Source of the DNA: JAAXHF01 sp965242605
GTDB taxonomy: Bacteria > Desulfobacterota > Binatia > Bin18
Assembly: GCA_965242605.1 (NCBI GenBank)
Contig: CBDESS010000002.1
Span: forward strand, 620,001 to 684,000
Direction: 5' to 3'
Length of the DNA stretch: 64,000 nucleotides
A model generated the notes under the pieces. The model saw nothing but the letters and a program-made list of their open reading frames with translations, ran no database searches and was not told where the DNA came from. Below are positions 7,809 through 17,967 of the stretch, piece by piece; positions within the stretch are counted from its first letter, which is position 1; each line of letters opens with the position of its first letter. A program made the translations under genes and the position numbers.

Positions 7809-9608
7809 TCAGCGAGAGACAGCTGAGGACGGGCTGGAGTACATCGCTTCAATCTGTTCCTGGCGGGTCTTGAGGACGTGGCGGCGTTTGATCTTGAGCG
7901 TTGGGGTCAGCTCTCCCTGGTCCTGAGAAAAGGGTTGGCTGAGGACGCTGAACTGGCGTATCCGGGCCGGTATCGGCAGGGTGGTATTGAGGGCGTTGAC
8001 CCGGCGGCGAAACAGGCTCTGGACGGTCTGGTGGCTGAGGACGGCCGGCCAGTCGCCCGACACGCCACTCTTGCGTGCCAGGGTCTCGACGAGGGTCTGG
8101 TTGGGGACGAGCAGGGCGGTGATAAACGGCCGCTTGTCGCCGATGAGACAGGCTTCTTCGATCAGCGGGTCCTGTTTGAGGGCGTTCTCAATCGGCTGGG
8201 GTGCGATATTCTCCCCGGAGTCGGTAATAATCAGGTCTTTCTTACGGTCGGTGATGGTGATGAAGCCGTCGGCGTCAATATGACCGATGTCGCCGGTGTG
8301 CAGCCAGCCGCCGGCGTCAATGGTGGCCGCGGTGTCCTCGGGCCGCCGGTAATACCCGGCCATGATGTTTGGGCCGCGGGCGCAGAGCTCCCCATCCGCG
8401 GCAATTTTCACTTCGACCTGCGGAAAGGCCAGCCCGACTGTGCCGAGACGGGTCTGGCCAGGCCGGTTGCAGGAGATGACCGGCCCGGCTTCGGTCAGGC
8501 CATAGCCCTCGTACACGGTAATGCCGACTCCGTAGAAGAAACGGGCGATCTCGGCGTTGAGCGGTGCGCCGCCCGAGACCAGAAAGCGAATGCGCCCGCC
8601 CAGCGTCTGGCGGAGTTTCTGGAACACCAGGCGGTCAAGGAGGTGGAGTTGCAGACCTTGCAGGGCCGGAATCGCCTGCTCTTCCACCCGCCTCGTCCCG
8701 ACGGCTCTGCCCAGGGCCAGGGCCCAGGCCAGAATCTGGCGCTTGGCAAAGCCGGCGCTTTCCCGTTCGCCGACCACACGGCGGTAGACCAGCTCCAGGA
8801 CGCGCGGTACACAGCACAGCAGGGTCGGTCTGATCTCGGCCAAGTCCCGCAGCAGACTGACTGTTCCGCCGCCGTAGGCGATGCTGCTGCCGATGTACAG
8901 GGATGTGTACAGCCCGCCGGTGCGTTCAAAGCCGTGCGACAGGGGCAGGAAGGACAGGGCGGTGTCGTCCGCGCTGAGCGGCAGGACCTGGCTGCCGGCC
9001 TGCGCATTGCTCAGCATATTGCGGTGACTCAGCATCACCCCTTTGGGGAAGCCGGTTGTGCCCGAGGTGTAGATGATGGTCGCCAGCCCGGGGTCGGCGA
9101 CCAGTTGCTGCCGGTCCGGGTGTCGCTCGCCGAGCGCCAGCAGTTCGGCAAAACGGCAGGTGGTGAGGGACCCGGACTCGGGCGGCCGGGCGTCGGGGTC
9201 AAGCAGGATCAGGTGCGACAGCTTGGGCAGCTCGGGGGCGATTTCCAGGACCTTGTCCAGTTGGCCGCGACCGGACACGGCCAGAAAGCTGGCCCCGGAA
9301 TCGTTGAGAATATAGGCCAGGTCCTGGCCGGGGCTGGACAGGTAGAGCGGCACATCGACGCCGCCCAGATACAGACAGGCCAGGTCCATGATGGGCCATT
9401 CGGGTTGGTTCTCGGCCAGCAGGGCCAAACGGTCCCCGGCCTTAAAGCCCAGGGCGGCCAGGCCGTGGGCGGCGCGGATAATCTGTTCGGCCAGCTGCTG
9501 CCACGACATCTCTTCCCACTGATCGCGACGTTTACGCAGAAAGACGCGGCGGGAAGTGCGGCGGTCGGCCTGTTCCAAGACCATGCTGGCAAGAGAGGTC
9601 GGTATCAT
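7809..9608 (-). CDS. Long-chain fatty acid-CoA ligase (AMP-forming)
   Basis: 599 residues of the ANL superfamily. It activates a carboxylic acid to acyl-AMP and then acyl-CoA. Motifs: the P-loop IIYTSGTTGFPKGVMLSH near residues 180-197, VYEGYGLTEAGPVISCNR (A5), GWLHTGDIG (A7), and ITDRKKDLIITDSGENIAPQPIE containing the A8 hinge. The overall layout matches FadD15/long-chain ACSL-like enzymes. The start is preceded by GAGGAAACAGC. It is first in a two-gene operon with the R3H ATPase. It likely feeds the acyl-CoA dehydrogenase and thiolase steps encoded in the window. Confidence 0.92.
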   Translation of the reverse strand: MIPTSLASMVLEQADRRTSRRVFLRKRRDQWEEMSWQQLAEQIIRAAHGLAALGFKAGDRLALLAENQPEWPIMDLACLYLGGVDVPLYLSSPGQDLAYILNDSGASFLAVSGRGQLDKVLEIAPELPKLSHLILLDPDARPPESGSLTTCRFAELLALGERHPDRQQLVADPGLATIIYTSGTTGFPKGVMLSHRNMLSNAQAGSQVLPLSADDTALSFLPLSHGFERTGGLYTSLYIGSSIAYGGGTVSLLRDLAEIRPTLLCCVPRVLELVYRRVVGERESAGFAKRQILAWALALGRAVGTRRVEEQAIPALQGLQLHLLDRLVFQKLRQTLGGRIRFLVSGGAPLNAEIARFFYGVGITVYEGYGLTEAGPVISCNRPGQTRLGTVGLAFPQVEVKIAADGELCARGPNIMAGYYRRPEDTAATIDAGGWLHTGDIGHIDADGFITITDRKKDLIITDSGENIAPQPIENALKQDPLIEEACLIGDKRPFITALLVPNQTLVETLARKSGVSGDWPAVLSHQTVQSLFRRRVNALNTTLPIPARIRQFSVLSQPFSQDQGELTPTLKIKRRHVLKTRQEQIEAMYSSPSSAVSR

Positions 9609-9903
9609 GCTGTTTCCTCAAGACCGGAGTTGGACAAAGGAGCGGAGGGGCGACCCGGTGGGGCTGCCCTGGTAGTTCACCCCAGAGGAATCCCGTAATC
9701 ACCCGCAGATTTAATCCAAAGCTCCTCGGATATAATAGAGGCGATAGCGCTTCGCGTTCTCACTATTCCCCGGCTCGCTCAGGCCGGCCGTGGTCTGGTT
9801 CCCTCCCTCTGTGACGGTGTAGTGCGCTTCGTCGCGCCGCCGTTCCAATGTTATAGACGGGTTCCTTTTCAATTGGTCGTCGCGAGTGCTGGACAGGTTC
9901 GGT
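9609..9903. other. Intergenic region with possible gene remnant
   Basis: About 295 bases between two minus-strand genes. On the minus strand, bases 9711-9890 keep one frame open with protein-like composition (including YTVTEGGNQTTAGLSEPGN and YRLYYIRGALD before a stop). The frame then continues only as antisense or overlap of the alpha/beta hydrolase gene. It may be the 3' end of a lost gene. I do not recognise it. Confidence 0.3.
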
Positions 9904-10701
9904 TCAGGTCGCAACTTGCTTGAGAAAGCCGCGCAGGTCAGCGTTGAAATCGGCCGGCCTCTCAAGCTGATAGAAATGCCCCACCTCGTCCAGGACCTTG
10001 ATCCGGGCGTTGGGGATGTGGTCGGCCAGGAACTGATTGACCTCAACCGGGGTGGCTTGGTCTTCCCGGCCAGCGTAAATCCGGGTGGGTTTGTCAATGG
10101 AGGTGAGTTGCTCAGCGATGTTCCAGTTGAAGACCCCGTTGGGGTCGCCGGCCGAGGCAAAGAAGACGTGCTTGGGGAAGTTGTCGTCAACCATGAACTT
10201 GGCCTTGATGAGGTCCAGCACTTCGGGCCGCTCGCGTTTGGTCCGGGCCGCAACCGCGCCTTCCATCAGGCCGCTGAACGCGCCGGTGAGGTCGTCCTGA
10301 AACGCCTGGCCGGCTTCGGGCGGCATAGTGGCGGACAAGTTTGTCCCGCTGCTGACAATCATGTTGCCTAGGACCCGGTCGGGAAAATCGAGGTTGAACT
10401 GCATGGCGATCATGCCCCCGATCGAGTTACCGACCAGAACGGCTTTGTCGATCGTCAGCTGGTCGAGAACCGCGGCCACATCGGCCGCCATCTCGCCAAT
10501 GGCATAGCCCTGCCGGGGCTTGTCCGAGCGGCCGTGGCCGCGGTGGTCAATCGTCACGCACTGATAGTCCTGGGCAAAGGTATAGGTCTGGAAGTACCAG
10601 ATATTGCCGTTGGTCGAGAAGGGGTGCAGGAAGACCAGCGGGGTCCCCTGACCGTGGCTCTCATAATACACGCTGACGTCGTTGCGCCGGATATGGGGCA
10701 T
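9904..10701 (-). CDS. Alpha/beta-fold hydrolase
   Basis: 265 residues. The alpha/beta hydrolase fold is clear: the oxyanion HG-type segment FLHPFSTNG, the strand TIDHRGHGRSDKP, the nucleophile elbow VLVGNSIGGMIA (Ser about 95), the acid in IYAGREDQATP, and the catalytic His in VLDEVGHFYQLERP. The closest types are 3-oxoadipate enol-lactonase or dehalogenase-like esterases; the substrate is undetermined. ATG 10701 follows GGAGGATTTTCCT and gives the normal N-terminus MPHIRRNDVSVYYE. The frame upstream of this start is only antisense of the dienelactone hydrolase gene. Confidence 0.88.
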   Translation of the reverse strand: MPHIRRNDVSVYYESHGQGTPLVFLHPFSTNGNIWYFQTYTFAQDYQCVTIDHRGHGRSDKPRQGYAIGEMAADVAAVLDQLTIDKAVLVGNSIGGMIAMQFNLDFPDRVLGNMIVSSGTNLSATMPPEAGQAFQDDLTGAFSGLMEGAVAARTKRERPEVLDLIKAKFMVDDNFPKHVFFASAGDPNGVFNWNIAEQLTSIDKPTRIYAGREDQATPVEVNQFLADHIPNARIKVLDEVGHFYQLERPADFNADLRGFLKQVAT

Positions 10702-10866
10702 AGGAAAATCCTCCTTATTGATTGGAAATGTATCCCCCCTGTAGCATACCGGGCCGGCCAAAGCCAAGCGGCCGACGGGCGGCTTGACACCGCCCCGGCA
10801 GAGTGTGAGAAAAGGGCTTGGCCGGACCGGACCGGCATTTTTGCGGGATTTTGCAGGAGGGACACC

Positions 10867-11607
10867 ATGCAGATCGTCACTGAACGAGCACACGTCACCG
10901 TCGCTGCCCAGACCATGGGGGCTTATCTGGCCCGGCCCAGCCAGCCGGGAAGCTATCCGGGAGTGTTGGTGTTTATGGAAATTTTTGGGGTGAATGCCCA
11001 CATTCGTGAGGTCACTGAGCGCGTTGCTGCCGAGGGCTATGTAGCCCTGGCACCGGATTTTTTCCATCGCACCGGCCCCGGTGTGGAGTACGGCTATGAC
11101 GAGACCGGCATGAGCGAGGGCCTGAAGTTGCTCGGCCAGCTCAAGGCCGACGACATGATCGCCGACGCCCGGGCCAGCATTGCTTTTCTCAAGCGCAAGG
11201 CCTATGTGCGGGGCGACCGGATCGGGGCGGTCGGCTTTTGTGTCGGCGGCCATATGACCTATCTGACGGCCTGCGAGACGGATGTGCAAGCTGCGGCCAG
11301 TTTTTACGGCGGCGGGATTGCCGGGCCGCAGGGCTTTGGCAGCGCTCCGTCTACCATAAGCCGGACGAGCAAAATCCGCGGGAAGATCGTGTGTCTGTTT
11401 GGTGAAAAGGACGCGGCCATTCCGCTGGAGCAGGTCGATGCCATCCGGGCCGAGTTGAACACGCAGCGTATCCCGAATGAGGTCGTGGTCTATCCGGGTG
11501 CCGAGCACGGCTTTTTCTGTAACCAGCGCGGGTCGTACAACAAAGCCGCGGCCGACGACGCCTGGGAAAGGGTCAAGGCCCTGTTTGCGGCCGAGTTAGC
11601 CGGCTGA
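10867..11607 (+). CDS. Dienelactone hydrolase family protein
   Basis: 246 residues. The Cys-His-Asp triad of dienelactone hydrolases is visible: Cys in GAVGFCVGGHM, Asp in LFGEKDAAIP, and His in YPGAEHGFF. The conserved N-terminal VLVFMEIFGVNAHIREV is also present. The family hydrolyses carboxymethylenebutenolide in chlorocatechol degradation, though many members are general esterases. AGGAGGG precedes ATG 10867 by six bases. The gene is divergent from the alpha/beta hydrolase across about 165 bases and is followed 43 bases later by an SDR, so a short operon is likely. Confidence 0.88.
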   Translation: MQIVTERAHVTVAAQTMGAYLARPSQPGSYPGVLVFMEIFGVNAHIREVTERVAAEGYVALAPDFFHRTGPGVEYGYDETGMSEGLKLLGQLKADDMIADARASIAFLKRKAYVRGDRIGAVGFCVGGHMTYLTACETDVQAAASFYGGGIAGPQGFGSAPSTISRTSKIRGKIVCLFGEKDAAIPLEQVDAIRAELNTQRIPNEVVVYPGAEHGFFCNQRGSYNKAAADDAWERVKALFAAELAG

Positions 11608-11650
11608 AACGTGCGGCCCGCGCGTCCAATTCCAAGCGAGTGAGGAGCCT

Positions 11651-12463
11651 GTGGGTGTACTGGAGGGAAAAGTCGCCATTGTCACCGGTGCCGGGCGACT
11701 GCGCGGCATTGGCCGGGCGGCCGCGGTGGCCCTGGCTGAGCTGGGTGCCGGGCTGGTTGTGACCGGGACCGGGCGTGACCCGTCTCGCTACCCGGACGAT
11801 GAGAAGGCGGTTGGCTGGCGCGATATTGAAAGCGTGGCCGAGCAGGTCCGGGAGCGGGGCCAACGCTGCCTGCCGCTGGTTGCCAATATCGCCGACAGCG
11901 CCGATGTTCACCGCACGCTTGAAGCGACGCTGGAGGAGTTTGGTCGGATTGATATCCTGATTAATAATGCCGCTACCGCCCGTGGGCCGGACCGGGTGCC
12001 GCTGACCGAGCTGTCCGAACGGCTGTGGCGTCAAGTGCTTGAGGTCAAGCTGACGGGGAGCTTTTTGATGAGTCAGGCCGTGATCCCGCACTTGGTCAAG
12101 CAGGCGCAGGGGGGGAGTATTGTGAATATCTCTTCAATTGCCGGCAAGCGTGGTATGCCGAATATGGCCGCCTATTGCACTGCAAATGCCGGCATCCAGG
12201 GCTTCAGCCAGGCCCTGGCGATGGAGCTGGCCCCGCATCAGATTCGCGTCAACGCGGTCTGTCCGGGCGTGATTGACACCTCACGGATGGATGATTTGGG
12301 CCGCGAAGAGCGCTGGGAGGCGACGATTCAGCAGTTGATTCCGCTCAAGCGGGCGGGCAGCGATGAAGAGGTCGGGAAGTTTATCGCCTATCTGTGTACC
12401 CCTGAGGCCTCGTACATCACCGGCCAGTCGCTCAACATCGACGGTGGTGTGGTCATGTGGTAG
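11651..12463 (+). CDS. SDR-family oxidoreductase with substituted active-site lysine
   Basis: 270 residues. The Rossmann signature TGAGRLRGIGRAAA binds NAD(P), with NNAAT at the end of strand 4, and the catalytic Ser in NISSIAGKRG. The active-site motif reads YCTAN instead of YxxxK, so the conserved Lys is Asn (codon AAT, one base from AAA or AAG). The C-terminal substrate-binding region RVNAVCPGVIDT and the end SLNIDGGVVMW are normal. The Lys normally lowers the Tyr pKa and binds the nicotinamide ribose, so activity may be impaired or altered. The start is GTG 11651 with GAGGAG upstream. The stop converges with the RNase gene by an 11-base overlap. Confidence 0.9.
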   Translation: MGVLEGKVAIVTGAGRLRGIGRAAAVALAELGAGLVVTGTGRDPSRYPDDEKAVGWRDIESVAEQVRERGQRCLPLVANIADSADVHRTLEATLEEFGRIDILINNAATARGPDRVPLTELSERLWRQVLEVKLTGSFLMSQAVIPHLVKQAQGGSIVNISSIAGKRGMPNMAAYCTANAGIQGFSQALAMELAPHQIRVNAVCPGVIDTSRMDDLGREERWEATIQQLIPLKRAGSDEEVGKFIAYLCTPEASYITGQSLNIDGGVVMW

Positions 12464-14504
12464 GGCGCACGACCAGGATATCCCGCCGGGCATCCACCTG
12501 ACCGATGGTGACCCGCAGCCTGGTGCCCAGCCCGGGGCGGGGCGACAGGTTCAGCGGCACAACCAGCAGGGTGTCTGCAAGCTCGACAAAGGAGCGGCCG
12601 TGCAATGCTCGCACGACTTGGCCATCAACCTGCTGACCGACCCGGTCCTCCAGAGAGCGTAGCAACCAGTAGCGGGTGCTCTCCCGCTCACAGCGTTTTG
12701 AGGCCGCGCTCGATTCCTGTGCCCCGGCGGCGACAAGCTGGAGGCGTTCCTCGTCAAACAGGGCAGTGCCGTGTTCAAGGTGGTGCTTGATTTGGTGGTG
12801 CATCTGCAGGTCGTGGTAACGTCGCAGCGGGGAGGTGACCTGGGTGTAGATATCAAGCCCGAGGGCGTTGTGCGGGGCCGGCACGGTGCCGCGCTGCGAA
12901 GGTTTCATCAAACGCCGAGCGGCGTGGATGTACACTTGGTGGGTCGGGCACTGGTCGGGGCTGGGAACGGCCTCGTCCGGGGGTGGCTGGCCAATATACA
13001 GCGCCGGCAGGCCGTGCCGCTGGCAGTAGCGGGCGGCAATTTCGTTGGCCAGAATCATGCACTCGCCAACCAGGTTACGAGCCGGAGAGTCGTTGGCTAA
13101 GACCGAGACCGTAATCTCGGGCCGGGCGTCTGTCGGGCTGTCGCTGACCCGGACCTTCACCTCGCTGCCCTCGATAATCACCGCCCCGTTTGCCACCCGT
13201 CGGGCGCGACGCCGCCGCGCCACGCTGCTGAGCCCCTGGAGGACGCTGGTATACGGATCGTCGCCTTCTGCTTCCAGCAGGGTGTCGGCCTCGACATAGG
13301 TCAGCCGCCGGGCCACGCGGATCACGCCCCGACAGATACGCTCGGCACACAGCTGACCGCGATCATCCAGGCTGGCGAAAAAACTCAGCACCGGCCGGTC
13401 TTGTCCGGCAACCAGGCTGGCGGTCTGTTGGCTGAGGGCAGGCGGGAGCAGGGGCAAGGTGACGCGGGGAAGATAGACCGTGGTGCCGCGCTGAAGGGCG
13501 GCGCGGTCGATTGCTCCGTCGGGCTGGACAAAAAAGCTGGCGTCAGCGATGTGGACCCCAATCAAGGGCCGGCCGTTTTCTTCGCCGAGACTCAGGGCGT
13601 CGTCAATATCGCTGGTCTCGGCGTCGTCAACCGTAAACGTTGACAGGGCTCTCAGGTCCAGATAACTCACCGGCTCGGGCGGAAAGGCCGGGACGGCCTC
13701 TGCCGCGCTGAGGACCTCGTCTGAAAAATGGGTCCGGATGTTGTAACGCAGCAGGCTCAGCTCCTCCTCAGCGTCCCAGACGCCAAGGGCGACTAAGAGT
13801 TGGAAGGCCACATCCCAGGGGTGGCCTTTGGCCCGAAAGCCGGTCTCGGCCAGGAGTTTGAGGGCCGGGGACTTTTTGTCATACTGCTCACCGTGGAGGA
13901 CCAAGCCTTTGAGGAGGTCAATAAACCGCTCACTCCCGTCCGGCGGGGTCGGTGTCTCCGGTGCGGCCTCGGCGGCCTGTACCCAGGCGACAAACTCGGC
14001 CTGGGCCTGCCGGCGTTGGTGTTCCATGTCCTGTTGATGTCGTAGCTCCTCCACACTCCTGGCATCGCGCCGGACAAACTCACCGAGCTGCTTTTCCTTA
14101 AAGTACACGCCCTCATTCCACAGCGCGTCTAACACCCCGGCCACGGCCAGCGGCTCCTCACGAGGAACAACGAAGCCGGCCAGTTCCTGCCACGAAAACG
14201 TGTCGGTGTCTGCGTCCTGGAGCAGCTCCCAGAGTTCTTTGAGGTCGAGATTCTGGGCGTAGCTCACAACCTGCTGGCGCAACTCCTGGAAGCGTTTTTT
14301 GAGTTCCGCAGCCGGCTGGCCAGGGGAGACGGTCTGTCCACAGGCCAGCACAATGCGGTCTGGGACGAGGATGGACTTTTTGCCATCCTCGCCCACAATT
14401 TCGACCTGGGCCTTGCCCTTGCTGGTTGTCGTCGGGGGCGTATTGATAACCCCCAGGGCCAGCCGGCCGCGCTCACGGTAGACAATGACGGTTCCAATCT
14501 GCAT
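12453..14504 (-). CDS. RNase II/RNase R-like ribonuclease (RNB domain)
   Basis: 683 residues. The N-terminal ~280 residues are a divergent nucleic-acid-binding and helical region. The RNB catalytic core begins with DDAETSDIDDA at about 293-303, whose aspartates bind Mg2+. It continues with GVHIADASFFV, the long LPLLPPALSQ segment, and TQVTSPLRRYHDLQMHHQI. The last ~70 residues resemble an S1-like RNA-binding barrel. The enzyme should degrade RNA processively from 3' to 5'. ATG 14504 begins MQIGTVIVY; the frame stays open upstream but only as antisense of the FemAB-like gene. It is divergent from that gene across 40 bases, so the promoters must overlap. Confidence 0.9.
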   Translation of the reverse strand: MQIGTVIVYRERGRLALGVINTPPTTTSKGKAQVEIVGEDGKKSILVPDRIVLACGQTVSPGQPAAELKKRFQELRQQVVSYAQNLDLKELWELLQDADTDTFSWQELAGFVVPREEPLAVAGVLDALWNEGVYFKEKQLGEFVRRDARSVEELRHQQDMEHQRRQAQAEFVAWVQAAEAAPETPTPPDGSERFIDLLKGLVLHGEQYDKKSPALKLLAETGFRAKGHPWDVAFQLLVALGVWDAEEELSLLRYNIRTHFSDEVLSAAEAVPAFPPEPVSYLDLRALSTFTVDDAETSDIDDALSLGEENGRPLIGVHIADASFFVQPDGAIDRAALQRGTTVYLPRVTLPLLPPALSQQTASLVAGQDRPVLSFFASLDDRGQLCAERICRGVIRVARRLTYVEADTLLEAEGDDPYTSVLQGLSSVARRRRARRVANGAVIIEGSEVKVRVSDSPTDARPEITVSVLANDSPARNLVGECMILANEIAARYCQRHGLPALYIGQPPPDEAVPSPDQCPTHQVYIHAARRLMKPSQRGTVPAPHNALGLDIYTQVTSPLRRYHDLQMHHQIKHHLEHGTALFDEERLQLVAAGAQESSAASKRCERESTRYWLLRSLEDRVGQQVDGQVVRALHGRSFVELADTLLVVPLNLSPRPGLGTRLRVTIGQVDARRDILVVRPTT

Positions 14505-14544
14505 AGTATGAATACATGACCGCTCTGTAAGGATTGTGTACACT

Positions 14545-15747
14545 ATGCCCGCCGCCATGCTGCAAGTCAAAGTGATTGACAGTCTCGGCGAGGTTGAGCC
14601 GGCCGCCTGGGACGCGCTGCTCGGCGACGGCTCTCCCTTCCTTGAATGGGGCTGGCTGTCGAGCCTGGAAGAGTCGGGCTGCGTGGTGCCCAAGACTGGC
14701 TGGCAGCCCCAGCATGTGGTCGTCTACGAGGGCCAGCGGCTGGTCGCCGCCTGTCCCCTGTACCTCAAGGGCCACAGCATGGGCGAGTTTGTGTTTGACC
14801 ACGGCTGGGCCGATGCCGCCCACCGGGCGGGTATTGAGTACTATCCCAAGATGTTGGTGGCCGCGCCGTTTACCCCGGCCACGGGCATACGTTTTCTGAC
14901 CGCCCCAGGCAGCGACCGACACGCCTTGATCCAGCTGCTGGGCAAGACCTTACAGCAGCTCTGTCAGCAGAACACATTTTCTTCGGTCCACGTTAATTTC
15001 TGTCTGCCGGACGAGGCCGAGGCGCTCGGCGAGCTCGGCTACCTCAAGCGGATGGGCTTGCAGTATCAGTGGCTGAACTACGAGTATCAGACCTTTGACG
15101 ATTATCTGGCCCATTTTCGCAATAAACGCCGCAATCAGATCAAGCGCGAAATGCGCGAGATGGACCAGCTTGGGGTGACGATCGAGGCCCACACTGGCGA
15201 GGAGATTACCGACGAGCTGTTCTCCTATATGTATCGGCTGTACAAAGCTCATATTGATAAGCTGTACTGGGGCCGGCAGTATCTGCGCGCCGGGTTTTTC
15301 GATCTCCTGGCCGAGCGATTTCGGAAAAACCTGTGTTTTGTGGCGGCCCGCCACCAGGGTGAGATTATTGCCGGCACAATCAACGTCCAGAAAAGCAGGG
15401 TGATGTACGGCCGCTATTGGGGCTGTTTTCACGAGTTGCGCCACCTGCACTTCAACGTCTGCTACTACGCGGCCATTGCCCACTGTATCCAAAACGGCCT
15501 GGTGCGCTTTGAACCCGGCGCGGGCGGAGACTTCAAGCGTCTGCGCGGCTTTGACCCCCAGCCGACGATCAGCATGCACTTCCTGGCCGAGCCGCGTTTC
15601 GCCGAGGCAGTGGGGCGCTTTCTTGAGCGGGAGCGCGACCAGGTGGACCAGACGATCGACTGGCTGCGGCAGGACAGTGAACTCAAGCTGGGGACCGGCG
15701 AGAGCCGGCTGCGGCCTCTCCGCCACGGAAAATTGGGCGGCGGCTGA
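14545..15747 (+). CDS. FemAB-like/GNAT N-acyltransferase (COG3146, DUF482)
   Basis: 400 residues. Sequence features match the COG3146 peptidoglycan-biosynthesis-like N-acyltransferase family: NRRRNQIKREMREMDQLGV-type basic segment near residue 190, YRLYKAHIDKLYWGRQYL, FVAARHQGEIIAGTINVQKS, YGRYWGC, and the C-terminal RFEPGAGGDFKRLRGFDPQPT. The fold is a double GNAT domain that transfers an acyl or aminoacyl group. The in vivo substrate is unknown. ATG 14545 is chosen; a GTG nine bases earlier and an ATG at 14557 are alternatives. The upstream 40 bases are shared with the divergent RNase gene. Confidence 0.87.
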   Translation: MPAAMLQVKVIDSLGEVEPAAWDALLGDGSPFLEWGWLSSLEESGCVVPKTGWQPQHVVVYEGQRLVAACPLYLKGHSMGEFVFDHGWADAAHRAGIEYYPKMLVAAPFTPATGIRFLTAPGSDRHALIQLLGKTLQQLCQQNTFSSVHVNFCLPDEAEALGELGYLKRMGLQYQWLNYEYQTFDDYLAHFRNKRRNQIKREMREMDQLGVTIEAHTGEEITDELFSYMYRLYKAHIDKLYWGRQYLRAGFFDLLAERFRKNLCFVAARHQGEIIAGTINVQKSRVMYGRYWGCFHELRHLHFNVCYYAAIAHCIQNGLVRFEPGAGGDFKRLRGFDPQPTISMHFLAEPRFAEAVGRFLERERDQVDQTIDWLRQDSELKLGTGESRLRPLRHGKLGGG

Positions 15748-15757
15748 GCGTGCCGCG

Positions 15758-15786
15758 TTGACAGCCACCGCCACACGGCGTAGTAT
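15758..15786 (+). promoter_or_regulatory. Sigma-70-type promoter for thiC
   Basis: TTGACA at 15758-15763 and TAGTAT at 15781-15786 are separated by exactly 17 bases. They lie just upstream of the TPP riboswitch, so transcription would start near 15793 and include the aptamer. Confidence 0.7.
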
Positions 15787-15807
15787 CCGCCCTATACCGG
15801 CCACACG

Positions 15808-15905
15808 GCCGTTGGGGGAGCCGAGCAATTGGCTGAGAGGATGGGTTGTGGGACCCATCGACCCCTGGAACCTGCTCTGGGTAATGCCAGCGAAGGGAAT
15901 ACGCT
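15808..15905 (+). promoter_or_regulatory. TPP (THI-box) riboswitch
   Basis: The conserved THI-box cores are present in order: GGGGAGCC, GGCTGAGAGG, GGGACCCAT/GACCCCTGGAACCTG, and CTGGGTAATGCCAGCGAAGGGAA. This aptamer binds thiamine pyrophosphate and turns off thiamine synthesis genes. About 130 bases lie between the aptamer and the thiC start. A T-rich tract follows at about 15919-15937, and a short CAGCG/CGCTG pairing (15888-15892 with 15902-15906) is possible. I see no strong intrinsic terminator, so the expression mechanism is uncertain. Confidence 0.93.
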
Positions 15906-16036
15906 GCCACGTTTCTCCACGTTTTTTCTTTCTTTACACTTGTCACTCTCCGACGGTGTCTTCCGCCCTCCGGCCACACTGTGCCAGAGGCGTGCGGAGC
16001 CCGGCTCGGTTTGTCTCGGGAAAAGGAGGTAGCACA

Positions 16037-17875
<1,839 letters not shown>

Positions 17876-17890
17876 GGGCCGGCCCTGGAA

Positions 17891-17920
17891 TTGACAGTGG
17901 CTATGCCTGCTCTGTATGCT
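17891..17920 (+). promoter_or_regulatory. Sigma-70-type promoter before the cysteine-synthase-like gene
   Basis: TTGACA at 17891-17896 and TATGCT at 17915-17920 are separated by 18 bases. The pair sits between the thiC stop and the start at 17968, giving the downstream gene its own transcription start. Confidence 0.55.
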
Positions 17921-17967
17921 CCGCTACGGCCGCAAAGGGAGAACGCTGAGCGCGCCGCGGAGGACGC

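Noticed and set aside
9711..10253. Minus-strand frame overlapping the alpha/beta hydrolase
   Set aside because: Most of it is an alternate frame of a clear hydrolase gene. Only the last ~60 codons outside that gene could be a remnant, recorded as uncertain.
15476..16036. N-terminal extension of ThiC
   Set aside because: The open frame crosses the FemAB gene end, the promoter and the riboswitch. ATG 16037 has a strong ribosome site and the normal ThiC start.
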